Source: Bacillota bacterium
GTDB taxonomy: Bacteria; Bacillota; Clostridia; Peptostreptococcales; Anaerovoracaceae
Reading direction: 5' to 3'
NCBI GenBank assembly: GCA_030526355.1
Contig: JAUNDC010000006.1
Span: forward strand, 1-64,000
DNA: 64,000 bases
This document shows, piece after piece, positions 57,567 through 64,000 of the stretch (within the stretch, counting starts at the first letter, position 1; every line of letters starts with the position of its first letter). A program made the position numbers and the translations under genes. Under the pieces are notes generated by a model. It ran no database searches, was not told the DNA's origin, and was given only the letters and a program-made list of their open reading frames with translations.

Positions 57567-58700
57567 TTACTTATTTGCAACTACCTCAAGCAGCTTCTCC
57601 TTGAGTTCGTTTTCCATCTTTCTCAGTTCGGTTTCAGCCTCGGCTCTCTTCTGTCTTCCGTCCTGCTGTATCTGCATCACTTCATCGAGAGTTGATATCA
57701 GTGTCTGATTAGTATGCTGCAGTGTTTCCATATCCACAATTCCTCGTTCAGTTTCACGGGCAGTTTCAACCGTTGCCATTTTGAGAGTTTCAGCATTTTT
57801 CTTAAGCAGCTCATTTGTCATGTCGCTGACTTCACGCTGTGCCTTTACGGCTTCATTGGAATGAGCAACTCCAAGTGCCAGAACCATCTGACTCTTCCAG
57901 AGTGGAACTGTATTGACCAGAGTGGACTGAATCTTTTCCACCATCATTGTGTTATTACCCTGCACCATGCGGATCTGAGGTGCTGTCTGAATTGAAATGG
58001 TTCTTGTCAGCTCCAGATCATACAGCTTCTTCTCAAATCTGCCACATTTTGATTCAAGATCCTTCGCAGCCTGTGCATCCTCAGGCAGTCCGCTTAGCTG
58101 AGCTTTCTGTACAAGCTGTGCAAGCTGCCCGGAGCGTATATCCTCAAGCCTTTTCTTTCCCGCAAGTATATACATGGTCAGTTCCTTAAAATAAGTCATA
58201 TTAGCTTCGTACATTTTATCCAGAATGGCAATATCCTTCATGAGCTGTACCTGGTGTCCCTCGAGTATTCTGCAGATATCATCCACATTGGCCTCCACCT
58301 TATTGTATCTTGCTTTAAGAGCATCAACCCTGCTCCTTCCTTTCCTGAAAAAGCCGCGGATCCCCTTCTCTTCACCTGCATCAAATCCCTTAAGCTCAAC
58401 TACTACACTGCTGAGAAGATCCCCTACCTCTCCAAGATCCTTGGATTTCACCTTTTCCAGAGCCGACTCCGAAAAATCAGCCATTTTCTTCTGTGTTCCG
58501 GCGCCATACTGCAGTATGGCGTTGGAATCATCAAGATTTATCTGTTCTGCAAATTCGTTGACCATCTGCTGCTCTTCAGGTGACAGCATATTATCATCCA
58601 TTGGTTCAGGCTCCTGGCTGACTTCAACTATTTCAGCCTTGTCCATTTCCTTAAAAGGATCCATTGTCAATGTCGGTGTTGTTGCTTCCTTGAATTCCAT
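57567..58700 (-). CDS. TelA/toxic anion resistance family protein
   Basis: A 377-residue protein of mostly helical, coiled-coil character, with the TelA core from about residue 60 (EQINLDDSNAILQYGAGTQKKMADFSE) to the end. The family was named for tellurite resistance, but its true role is unclear and may concern envelope stress. I place the start at MEFKEATTP behind GGAG; MRLENKD, seven codons earlier, is an alternative. It follows an XpaC-like gene, a frequent pair. Confidence 0.88.
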   Translation of the reverse strand: MEFKEATTPTLTMDPFKEMDKAEIVEVSQEPEPMDDNMLSPEEQQMVNEFAEQINLDDSNAILQYGAGTQKKMADFSESALEKVKSKDLGEVGDLLSSVVVELKGFDAGEEKGIRGFFRKGRSRVDALKARYNKVEANVDDICRILEGHQVQLMKDIAILDKMYEANMTYFKELTMYILAGKKRLEDIRSGQLAQLVQKAQLSGLPEDAQAAKDLESKCGRFEKKLYDLELTRTISIQTAPQIRMVQGNNTMMVEKIQSTLVNTVPLWKSQMVLALGVAHSNEAVKAQREVSDMTNELLKKNAETLKMATVETARETERGIVDMETLQHTNQTLISTLDEVMQIQQDGRQKRAEAETELRKMENELKEKLLEVVANK

Positions 58701-58720
58701 ATCCTTATTCTCCAATCTCA

Positions 58721-59911
58721 TTATTTTCTGCCTGCAAAACCGTTCCCTGTCAGCCCTTCCTGAGCCAGCATTGTCTCCAGAACAGATATATCTGCCGAAA
58801 CGTCCCATGCCGTATCCTTGAAAAGGTCATCCAGCAGCTTGGCAAACGCAGCATTAAGTGTATCCAGCGTACCTTCAATTTCTTTCTTTGAATTTCTGAT
58901 GTTTTCTCCCTGAACAGGCTGCCTGTCAAGCTCCTCATATGCGTTCAGCAGCTTTATAGTCATAGGCAGGTAGTATTCCATAAGCTTTCTCAAATCCGAA
59001 ATGTTTTCCGGATGTGCTTCAGCCTGTTCAAATATCCTTTTTACCAGCTGTTCCATATGGTATATCTTATCGGATATCTCCTGCCCCGGTATTTCATCAT
59101 TACATCTTCTGATTTCCTTTATGTATTCCTGTCCCTTATCGATTACAGCTTTTGCTTCAGGCGATAGTCCGGAGCGTCCTGCCGCAGCCTCCTGCTGCTT
59201 CTTCAGCTTCTCCGCCTCCTGCGTTCTGACATTCCTTACTGTTGACAGATACTGTTCATAAGCTTTATGTGTAACCATCAGACATTTTTCGCTCTGATCC
59301 AGATGACCTTCTGTGAACCATCCCTTTGCCAGCATTTTTCTGACATCCTTGAGTACAGCACTTTCCTTGCGGTTACTGTATTGTGCCAGTCTGCTTATAT
59401 CTATGAAATCATTTCCCTGAAGGCATTTCACGTAATGGTCAAAGCGTCTTGCAAACTGCAGTCCTCCTGCTCCGCTGACAATAAGCACTACGCCTGCTGT
59501 CATCCCTAAAAGGCTTATAATAAGCGATGCAGCTCCTGCATCTGCCGCCGCCATAAATACAATAGATGCAATGCAGAACCCGAATGCCAGCCCTGCCAGT
59601 GCAATTCCTCCTGCCAGACGAGCTATGGCTCCGGCTCGCCGCTTGCCGCCTCCTGCAAAATACGCATGCGCAGGTTTATACGATGCATATGCTGCTTCGC
59701 CGGGCTGCGTGTCCCGTGTTCCCTTTCCACTTCCGCTGAGGTTAAAATCCCAGCCGTCACCTCCGCGGAATTCATCACCATTCATCTGAAATGCTCTCCG
59801 CAGAGCATCATTGATATTGCGGTTGAGGCTTCCGAAATTTCTCATATGCACCGCGTCTTCTATTATTCTGTTCAGATCCTGTCCCAGATCGTTCCAGCCG
59901 TTTCCTGCCAT
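58721..59911 (-). CDS. xpaC: XpaC-like membrane protein
   Basis: A 396-residue protein of the XpaC family (5-bromo-4-chloroindolyl phosphate hydrolysis proteins). After about 100 soluble residues there are two or more hydrophobic segments (about 95-150), then a long helical cytoplasmic region with LKKQQEAAAG. The biochemical role of the family is unknown. The start is set at MAGNGWNDLG behind GGAGGG; the longer frame (60076) is Cys-rich and unsupported. It is coupled to telA and follows the gerQ terminator. Confidence 0.87.
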   Translation of the reverse strand: MAGNGWNDLGQDLNRIIEDAVHMRNFGSLNRNINDALRRAFQMNGDEFRGGDGWDFNLSGSGKGTRDTQPGEAAYASYKPAHAYFAGGGKRRAGAIARLAGGIALAGLAFGFCIASIVFMAAADAGAASLIISLLGMTAGVVLIVSGAGGLQFARRFDHYVKCLQGNDFIDISRLAQYSNRKESAVLKDVRKMLAKGWFTEGHLDQSEKCLMVTHKAYEQYLSTVRNVRTQEAEKLKKQQEAAAGRSGLSPEAKAVIDKGQEYIKEIRRCNDEIPGQEISDKIYHMEQLVKRIFEQAEAHPENISDLRKLMEYYLPMTIKLLNAYEELDRQPVQGENIRNSKKEIEGTLDTLNAAFAKLLDDLFKDTAWDVSADISVLETMLAQEGLTGNGFAGRK

Positions 59912-60013
59912 TTTACCCTCCATCTCAATACAAGCTTGAACGCATACCGGTTTCGCAAAGCAAGCACATGCCGGTACGCAATCCGCATTCTTATTATAGC
60001 ACGCTTTGCACCT

Positions 60014-60061
60014 CGAAAAAACGAAAACAGCTGTTTTCATGCGAAAAACACAAAAACAGCT
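60014..60061 (-). terminator. Intrinsic terminator after gerQ
   Basis: On the minus strand AGCTGTTTT (from 60061) pairs with AAAACAGCT (to 60029) across a 15-base loop, followed by GTTTTCGTTTTTT. The 3' arm is also part of a perfect 16-bp palindrome at 60023-60038. Confidence 0.75.
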
Positions 60062-60093
60062 ATATTTCTGACACATTTTTTAGAATGTCACAG

Positions 60094-60606
60094 CTATGCC
60101 TGCTGCAAAGAGCCTGATGCGAAAGGATTTGCCACCTCGGCATAATACACATACATCTGTTTGATGCCGTAGATATCCAGTATCCTGATATTAGGCGTAG
60201 CATACTCCTGAAGGATGATGTAGTTGATGCCCACTCCGATTAGAAATCCGTCAAGGTCCTGCACTATATTGGAGCCAATCAGCTGCTGAACTCTGACATA
60301 TCTTCCAATCTGTGTTCTGAAAATACCGTTGAGATACTGAAGAGCATTGTAGTCCAGCACTTCACTGTATTCCGGCGGCAGCAGCGGATTTGCAGGCACC
60401 TTAAAGGTCGGGCTGTTTGGAAGAACCATTGGATACGACAGCGGAGCTGAGAAATTGCCTCCTCCCAGATCTCCTGTCATGTCTATCTGAGAAACGGGAA
60501 TATCACCGTTTTCCTCCGGAACAGCTCCAACCTGACTTGAGTTTTCCATCACCGCCGTCATATCGGAGCGTGGAATCTGCATTAAATAATTCTGGTTTGT
60601 AGCCAT
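60094..60606 (-). CDS. gerQ: Spore coat protein GerQ
   Basis: A 170-residue protein with a low-complexity N-terminal half rich in Pro, Asn and Ser, and a C-terminal GerQ domain (about 85-160) of short beta strands, for example GRYVRVQQLIG and NYIILQEYAT. GerQ is needed for CwlJ to enter the coat, and the two genes are adjacent here. The start at 60606 follows AGAGAGGTGAT; the longer frame overlaps cwlJ and lacks a site. Confidence 0.87.
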   Translation of the reverse strand: MATNQNYLMQIPRSDMTAVMENSSQVGAVPEENGDIPVSQIDMTGDLGGGNFSAPLSYPMVLPNSPTFKVPANPLLPPEYSEVLDYNALQYLNGIFRTQIGRYVRVQQLIGSNIVQDLDGFLIGVGINYIILQEYATPNIRILDIYGIKQMYVYYAEVANPFASGSLQQA

Positions 60607-60623
60607 TTGATCACCTCTCTGAT

Positions 60624-61061
60624 TTATGTTGCTGCATAATATGAGGTGGGGATATAAAAGCAATGCTCGTTTATTCTGTTATGGATAACGCCAACCCGCG
60701 TCGGAAAATATGTCGGACAGACTCTGCTGTACGGATTGTGAAAAAACAGAGAATGATCCACACCCGCCAGAATTCCGCCAGCCATCGCCCAATCCACTAT
60801 GTCGTAATGCTCCTGCGTCGGTATCATATTATAAACATTCTGCGGATTGTATACACCTCCCACCGAGGTCTTCATGCAGGTGAACTGGTTTGCCTGCTCT
60901 ATCACGTTCCGGATGTTGCCACCTTCATTGATACGTGCGAATTCTCCATATGTTATGTTGGCTCTGTTCATTATGACAGTTGCAACTCCCTGCATGCCGT
61001 CATAGCCTTCTCCTCCCGCTTCGCACTGTATCAACCGTGCAAAAAGTTCTCTCGTATCCAT
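60624..61061 (-). CDS. cwlJ: Spore cortex-lytic enzyme CwlJ
   Basis: A 145-residue single-domain hydrolase of the SleB/CwlJ family that degrades cortex peptidoglycan during germination. The catalytic Glu is in CEAGGEGYDGMQGVA, and VIMNRA, FTCMK and the C-terminal FFHNPY are conserved. It has no signal peptide, as is typical for CwlJ, which is placed in the coat from the mother cell. The ATG follows GGTGGAG. It precedes gerQ by 17 bases. Confidence 0.93.
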   Translation of the reverse strand: MDTRELFARLIQCEAGGEGYDGMQGVATVIMNRANITYGEFARINEGGNIRNVIEQANQFTCMKTSVGGVYNPQNVYNMIPTQEHYDIVDWAMAGGILAGVDHSLFFHNPYSRVCPTYFPTRVGVIHNRINEHCFYIPTSYYAAT

Positions 61062-61095
61062 TGCTTATTACTCCACCTTTCAATTATCGCTAGAG

Positions 61096-61123
61096 TATCA
61101 TATGCAGGGATTCAGCTTTTTGT
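61096..61123 (-). promoter_or_regulatory. Candidate sigma-K-type promoter of cwlJ-gerQ
   Basis: AC, 17 bases, CATATGATA on the minus strand, with the same spacing as the cotJ promoter. The -35 lies in the 3' end of the spoVAF-like gene. The pattern is short; the matching spacing and the spore gene context raise its weight. Confidence 0.45.
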
Positions 61124-62509
61124 TCTGAATATGAGCTTCTTGAGCTTTTTACCGTCCCAAGGCACCAGCGGATACAGATATGATGTCCCTACTATTGTTC
61201 TGGTGGCTGCCATCACTGCCACCGATACAACAAATGCAGCTGCCATTCCCGGCCACCCGAGCAGATGTGCTCCGATAAGCATCAGCACTCTGACAAATTT
61301 TATTCCATAACCAAGCTCGATGCTGGGCTGAGTGAAGCTGGCCAGAGCCACAACAGCCATACACAGAATGGTCTGCGGCACAAACCATCCTGACGATACA
61401 GAGAATTCTCCCAGAATAAGTGCTCCTATTACGGAAAGGGACATGCCCAGAGATTCCGGGGTATTCAACGATGCAAGCTTCAGTCCGTCTATTGCAAGCT
61501 CCAGCAGTATGAACTGCCAGAAAATACTTATAGCAAACTCCTCCTCCGTAATAAAAAATTTCAAAGATTTGTATACAGGAATATCTCCTTCTGCAAAAAG
61601 AAGATAAACAGGAGTGGCAAATAATATCACGAAAATGTTCAATATTCTCAGTGCCCTGAAATAACTTCCTGTAAGTATCGGAAAGTAGTAGTCATCCACA
61701 TCCTGAACGAAATCAAATATCCCTGCAGGAATCAGTATAACCGTCGGCGAATTGTCAACTATGACAGCAAGCTTGCCCTCCTCGACATGGGCTGCTATAA
61801 TATCAGGACGTTGAGTATATCTTACCTTTGGGAAAGGATTGAATCTGCCTGCTTTTTTTCCGGTAAGCTCCTCTACCAGAGTCTGCTCTGTTACAGTCAG
61901 TCCTTCTGACCTGATATTTCTCAGACTCCTGTCCAGCTTCTCAACCATAGCTGTGTCAGCTTTGTTCTTCATGTACAGCATCACCACATCCGTTTTAGTC
62001 ATATCCCCTATAGTGTATATCTTGAAAATCAGATTGTTGTCGCGTATTCGCCTTCTTATAAGGGCTATATTTGTCATCATGGCTTCAACAAATCCATCCT
62101 TGGCTCCTCTGAGAGTTTTTTCCTTTGACGGCTCCTCAACACTTCGAAGAGGATAATCCCTGCAATCGATTATTATTATCCCATCACAGCCTGATATAAG
62201 CAGAGGCACCAGACCTGAATAGAGGTATTTTATTGCCTTATCTGTATCATAGACAACCAGGGCATCAAGAAATGCCAGGTTATGCTTGATGAATTCTTCT
62301 GATGTTGATATACCATCCATTTGCTGTTTTTTCAAAGAGAACAGGCTGAATATCACTCGCTGCATCATACCTCCGTCCACCAATCCGTCCACAAAAAACA
62401 TTGTGGCATCTCTGCCGCCTACACTCAGACTTCGCTCTAGCAGATCGAAGCTTTCTCCTACAGGCACCTTTCTCTTAATATTTTCCAGCAACTCCTTATA
62501 TTTTTCCAT
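61112..62509 (-). CDS. spoVAF: Spore germination protein, SpoVAF/GerA type
   Basis: A 465-residue GerA-family membrane protein with a cytoplasmic N-terminal region (1-260) and four to five membrane helices in the C-terminal part. DCRDYPLRSVEEPSKEK and ALIRRRIRDNNL resemble SpoVAF rather than GerAA. In Bacillus SpoVAF works with FigP in germination ion release; no gerB, gerC or figP is adjacent. The start at 62509 uses GCGAGG; spacing to the ATG is the seven-T tail of the hairpin that precedes it. It lies next to cwlJ and gerQ, forming a germination block. Confidence 0.88.
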   Translation of the reverse strand: MEKYKELLENIKRKVPVGESFDLLERSLSVGGRDATMFFVDGLVDGGMMQRVIFSLFSLKKQQMDGISTSEEFIKHNLAFLDALVVYDTDKAIKYLYSGLVPLLISGCDGIIIIDCRDYPLRSVEEPSKEKTLRGAKDGFVEAMMTNIALIRRRIRDNNLIFKIYTIGDMTKTDVVMLYMKNKADTAMVEKLDRSLRNIRSEGLTVTEQTLVEELTGKKAGRFNPFPKVRYTQRPDIIAAHVEEGKLAVIVDNSPTVILIPAGIFDFVQDVDDYYFPILTGSYFRALRILNIFVILFATPVYLLFAEGDIPVYKSLKFFITEEEFAISIFWQFILLELAIDGLKLASLNTPESLGMSLSVIGALILGEFSVSSGWFVPQTILCMAVVALASFTQPSIELGYGIKFVRVLMLIGAHLLGWPGMAAAFVVSVAVMAATRTIVGTSYLYPLVPWDGKKLKKLIFRTKS

Positions 62510-62570
62510 AAAAAAACCTCGCATAATTTTGGTATTAGTTTTACCCGAATACCGTCTATTATGCGAGGTT
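62510..62570 (-). terminator. Terminator hairpin that also masks the spoVAF ribosome site
   Basis: AACCTCGCATAAT and ATTATGCGAGGTT (62515-62527, 62558-62570) form a perfect 13-bp stem, with an inner GGTATT/AATACC helix. Seven T residues follow on the minus strand and run up to the ATG. The 3' arm holds the GCGAGG ribosome site. It terminates the small membrane protein gene. Confidence 0.87.
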
Positions 62571-62586
62571 CGTGCTCTGTTATCTT
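62557..62586 (-). promoter_or_regulatory. Candidate sporulation -10 (sigma-G-like) inside the terminator
   Basis: CATAATA on the minus strand (62557-62563) fits the CATNHTA -10 of sigma-G, but the -35 AGATA 17 bases upstream matches only three of five positions. Start of transcription would fall after the 5' arm of the hairpin. Confidence 0.35.
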
Positions 62587-62828
62587 TTTTTCTTTCTGCC
62601 GGACTGACCCTTTCTTACCGGAGCCTTGTTTGCCGCAGCCTTCTCAGCTGTTTTCTTCTTTCCTAGAGTTCTGAACACCTGAAAAACTATGTAAGCCACT
62701 GCCAGTGCCACCAGAAAGATGATCATAGATTTGTCATCAGTGGCAAACCCCAGCAGTCTGGCTATAAACAGCCCGCCAAGAATGAATATCCAGAAATACA
62801 GTATTTTTCCTATTATACCATCACCCAT
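62580..62828 (-). CDS. Small two-span membrane protein with a basic tail
   Basis: An 82-residue protein with two hydrophobic helices (about 8-27 and 34-53) and a lysine-rich C-terminal tail ending GRKKKR. I do not recognise it. The basic tail should sit in the cytoplasm and could touch nucleic acid or ribosome; this is inference. It lies between pyc and the spoVAF-like gene, and its terminator overlaps the latter's start region. Confidence 0.72.
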   Translation of the reverse strand: MGDGIIGKILYFWIFILGGLFIARLLGFATDDKSMIIFLVALAVAYIVFQVFRTLGKKKTAEKAAANKAPVRKGQSGRKKKR

Positions 62829-62861
62829 GCCTGTGCTCCTTTTCCGGCAAATCAGCCTGAC

Positions 62862-64000
62862 TTACTTCAGCTTTGCTATCAATTCTCCCGCTTTAACCTG
62901 CTGGCCTTCCTTGATGTATATCTTTTCCACACTGCCTTTGACAGGGGCAAGGATATTTGTCTCCATCTTCATAGCTTCAATAACTGCTATAGGCTGTTTT
63001 TCATCAACCTCATCACCTTCGTTAATGAGCACCTTCAGGATTGTTCCCGGAATATTGGCACCGATTTCCATCGGATTATTTTCATCGGCGTATACTGTAG
63101 ATGCTGCTGTCGCAAAGCTTGCTGCTGCCTGATCCTTGATCTTAACAACGCTTCTGTTGCCGTTGACTTCGAATACCACATCTCTGAAGCCTTCCTCGTC
63201 TCTGTCTCTTGCATTGGAAAGCTTGACAACAAGCTCCTTACCTTCTGCAATCTTAATTTCGCAGGTTTCGCCCTCATACAGTCCATGGAAGAATATGTCG
63301 CTTCCCATGAGTCTGAAGTTTCCGTCTGTCTTGAGGCTCTTGAGATAATCTTCAAACACCTTTGGATAGAGTGCATAGCTGAGTGCTTCCTTCTCCGTTC
63401 CTTCCAGACCGTGCTTTTCTCTAAGCATCTTCTTGATTGCGTCAAAATCTTCATCAGGAAGCAGTTCCCCAGGTCTGCAGGTAATCGGTTCTTTGCCATG
63501 AAGCACAAGCTTCTGCAGCTCTTCAGGGAATCCGCCCTCAGGCTGTCCCATCATTCCTTCGAAGTAAGATACTATAGAATCAGGGAAGTCAATATCCTTT
63601 GCCTTCTCATATATATTCTGCGGTGTCAGATCATTCTGTACCATGAATATAGCCATATCCCCTACAGCCTTTGATGATGGAGTAACCTTAACTATATCGC
63701 CAAGCATCTCATTTACTGTCTTGTACATATCCTTTACTTCATCGAATTTATGACCGAGTCCGAAGCTCTCAACTTGAGATTTCAGATTTGAATACTGTCC
63801 TCCCGGCATTTCATATTTGTAGATTTCCGCTGAGCCTGTCATCATATCTGATTCAAAGCCCTTGTATACCGGTCTTACTGCTGCCCAGTAATCGGATATC
63901 TTCTGTATTCCGTCAAGATCTATTCCTGTATCTCTCTCTGTGCTTTCCATCGCTGCTACTATCGAATTGAGTGCAGGCTGGCTTGTAAGTCCCGACATGC
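62862..64000 (-). CDS. pyc: Pyruvate carboxylase, C-terminal part (runs off the window)
   Basis: Only the last 380 or so residues are visible; the gene continues past base 64000. They cover the end of the carboxyltransferase domain (SGLTSQPALNSIVAAMEST), the PYC/OADA domain, and the C-terminal biotinyl domain with the biotinylated lysine in EAMKMET. The enzyme makes oxaloacetate from pyruvate and bicarbonate. Whether the missing part holds the biotin carboxylase domain (single-chain PycA) or not (a two-subunit or decarboxylase type) cannot be seen. Confidence 0.92.
   Translation of the reverse strand, partial: MSGLTSQPALNSIVAAMESTERDTGIDLDGIQKISDYWAAVRPVYKGFESDMMTGSAEIYKYEMPGGQYSNLKSQVESFGLGHKFDEVKDMYKTVNEMLGDIVKVTPSSKAVGDMAIFMVQNDLTPQNIYEKAKDIDFPDSIVSYFEGMMGQPEGGFPEELQKLVLHGKEPITCRPGELLPDEDFDAIKKMLREKHGLEGTEKEALSYALYPKVFEDYLKSLKTDGNFRLMGSDIFFHGLYEGETCEIKIAEGKELVVKLSNARDRDEEGFRDVVFEVNGNRSVVKIKDQAAASFATAASTVYADENNPMEIGANIPGTILKVLINEGDEVDEKQPIAVIEAMKMETNILAPVKGSVEKIYIKEGQQVKAGELIAKLK

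Noticed and set aside
59912..60076. N-terminal extension of the XpaC-like protein
   Set aside because: It is cysteine-rich, overlaps the gerQ terminator, and a GGAGGG site stands right before the inner ATG.

Overview
The window reads as chromosome of an endospore-forming, low-to-mid G+C anaerobe of class Clostridia. The main evidence is sporulation and germination genes (cotJABC, ymxH-like, yqfC/yqfD, gerQ, cwlJ, spoVAF-like), a type III glutamine synthetase, an archaeal-type V-ATPase, pyruvate phosphate dikinase, pyruvate carboxylase, and the gene block yqfCD-phoH-ybeY-cdd-era-recO-glyS-ppdK that is characteristic of Firmicutes. An amino-acid-fermenting family such as Anaerovoracaceae is possible, but this is a guess. 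Almost every gene is on the minus strand; only glnN, a ymxH-like gene, dinB and an L,D-transpeptidase lie on the plus strand. I see no tRNA, rRNA, CRISPR array, insertion sequence, prophage or clear pseudogene.

Layout. 1-4.8 kb: nitrogen assimilation, with glnN facing an ANTAR regulator and asnB, the latter behind an asparagine-type T-box. 4.8-7 kb: a GntR/ABC-transporter operon, then a 0.65 kb AT-rich gap that holds the second copy of a 50-bp palindromic repeat whose first copy precedes glnN. 7.4-9.8 kb: a Crp/Fnr-CcdA-TlpA thiol-redox operon. 9.8-14.3 kb: hydrolase, YlmH, spore coat cotJABC, an iron-sulfur flavoprotein and an EamA exporter. 14.3-18.5 kb: an amino-acid permease and saccharopine-dehydrogenase-like operon next to a membrane LuxR regulator. 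18.5-27 kb: a nine-gene V-type ATPase operon whose rotor subunit has Na+ ligands. 27-34.5 kb: an orphan TadZ-like protein, TepA-like protease, YmxH, MtnA with its permease, and an acyl-CoA ligase with a noncanonical acyltransferase. 34.6-45.4 kb: PpiC, PPDK, GlyRS, RecO, Era, Cdd, YbeY, PhoH, YqfD and YqfC. 45.4-50 kb: Fe-alcohol dehydrogenase and two uncharacterised flavoproteins. 50-57.5 kb: DinB, Pfk, DnaE and an L,D-transpeptidase. 57.5-62.8 kb: TelA/XpaC and the germination genes gerQ, cwlJ and spoVAF-like. The window ends inside pyruvate carboxylase.

Two regulatory designs stand out. The cotJA and spoVAF-like genes share one layout: the intrinsic terminator of the preceding gene carries the Shine-Dalgarno of the sporulation gene in its 3' arm, its U-tract is the SD-to-start spacer, and a sporulation-type -10 sequence sits in the 5' arm. 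A transcript started there would lack the 5' arm and leave the SD free, while read-through from upstream would be both terminated and masked. The second is the two-copy 50-bp palindrome at 1-50 and 6944-6993. Central metabolism in view (Pfk, PPDK, pyruvate carboxylase, Na+ V-ATPase, amino-acid permeases) fits a fermenter that uses pyrophosphate-linked pyruvate metabolism and sodium bioenergetics; that is inference.
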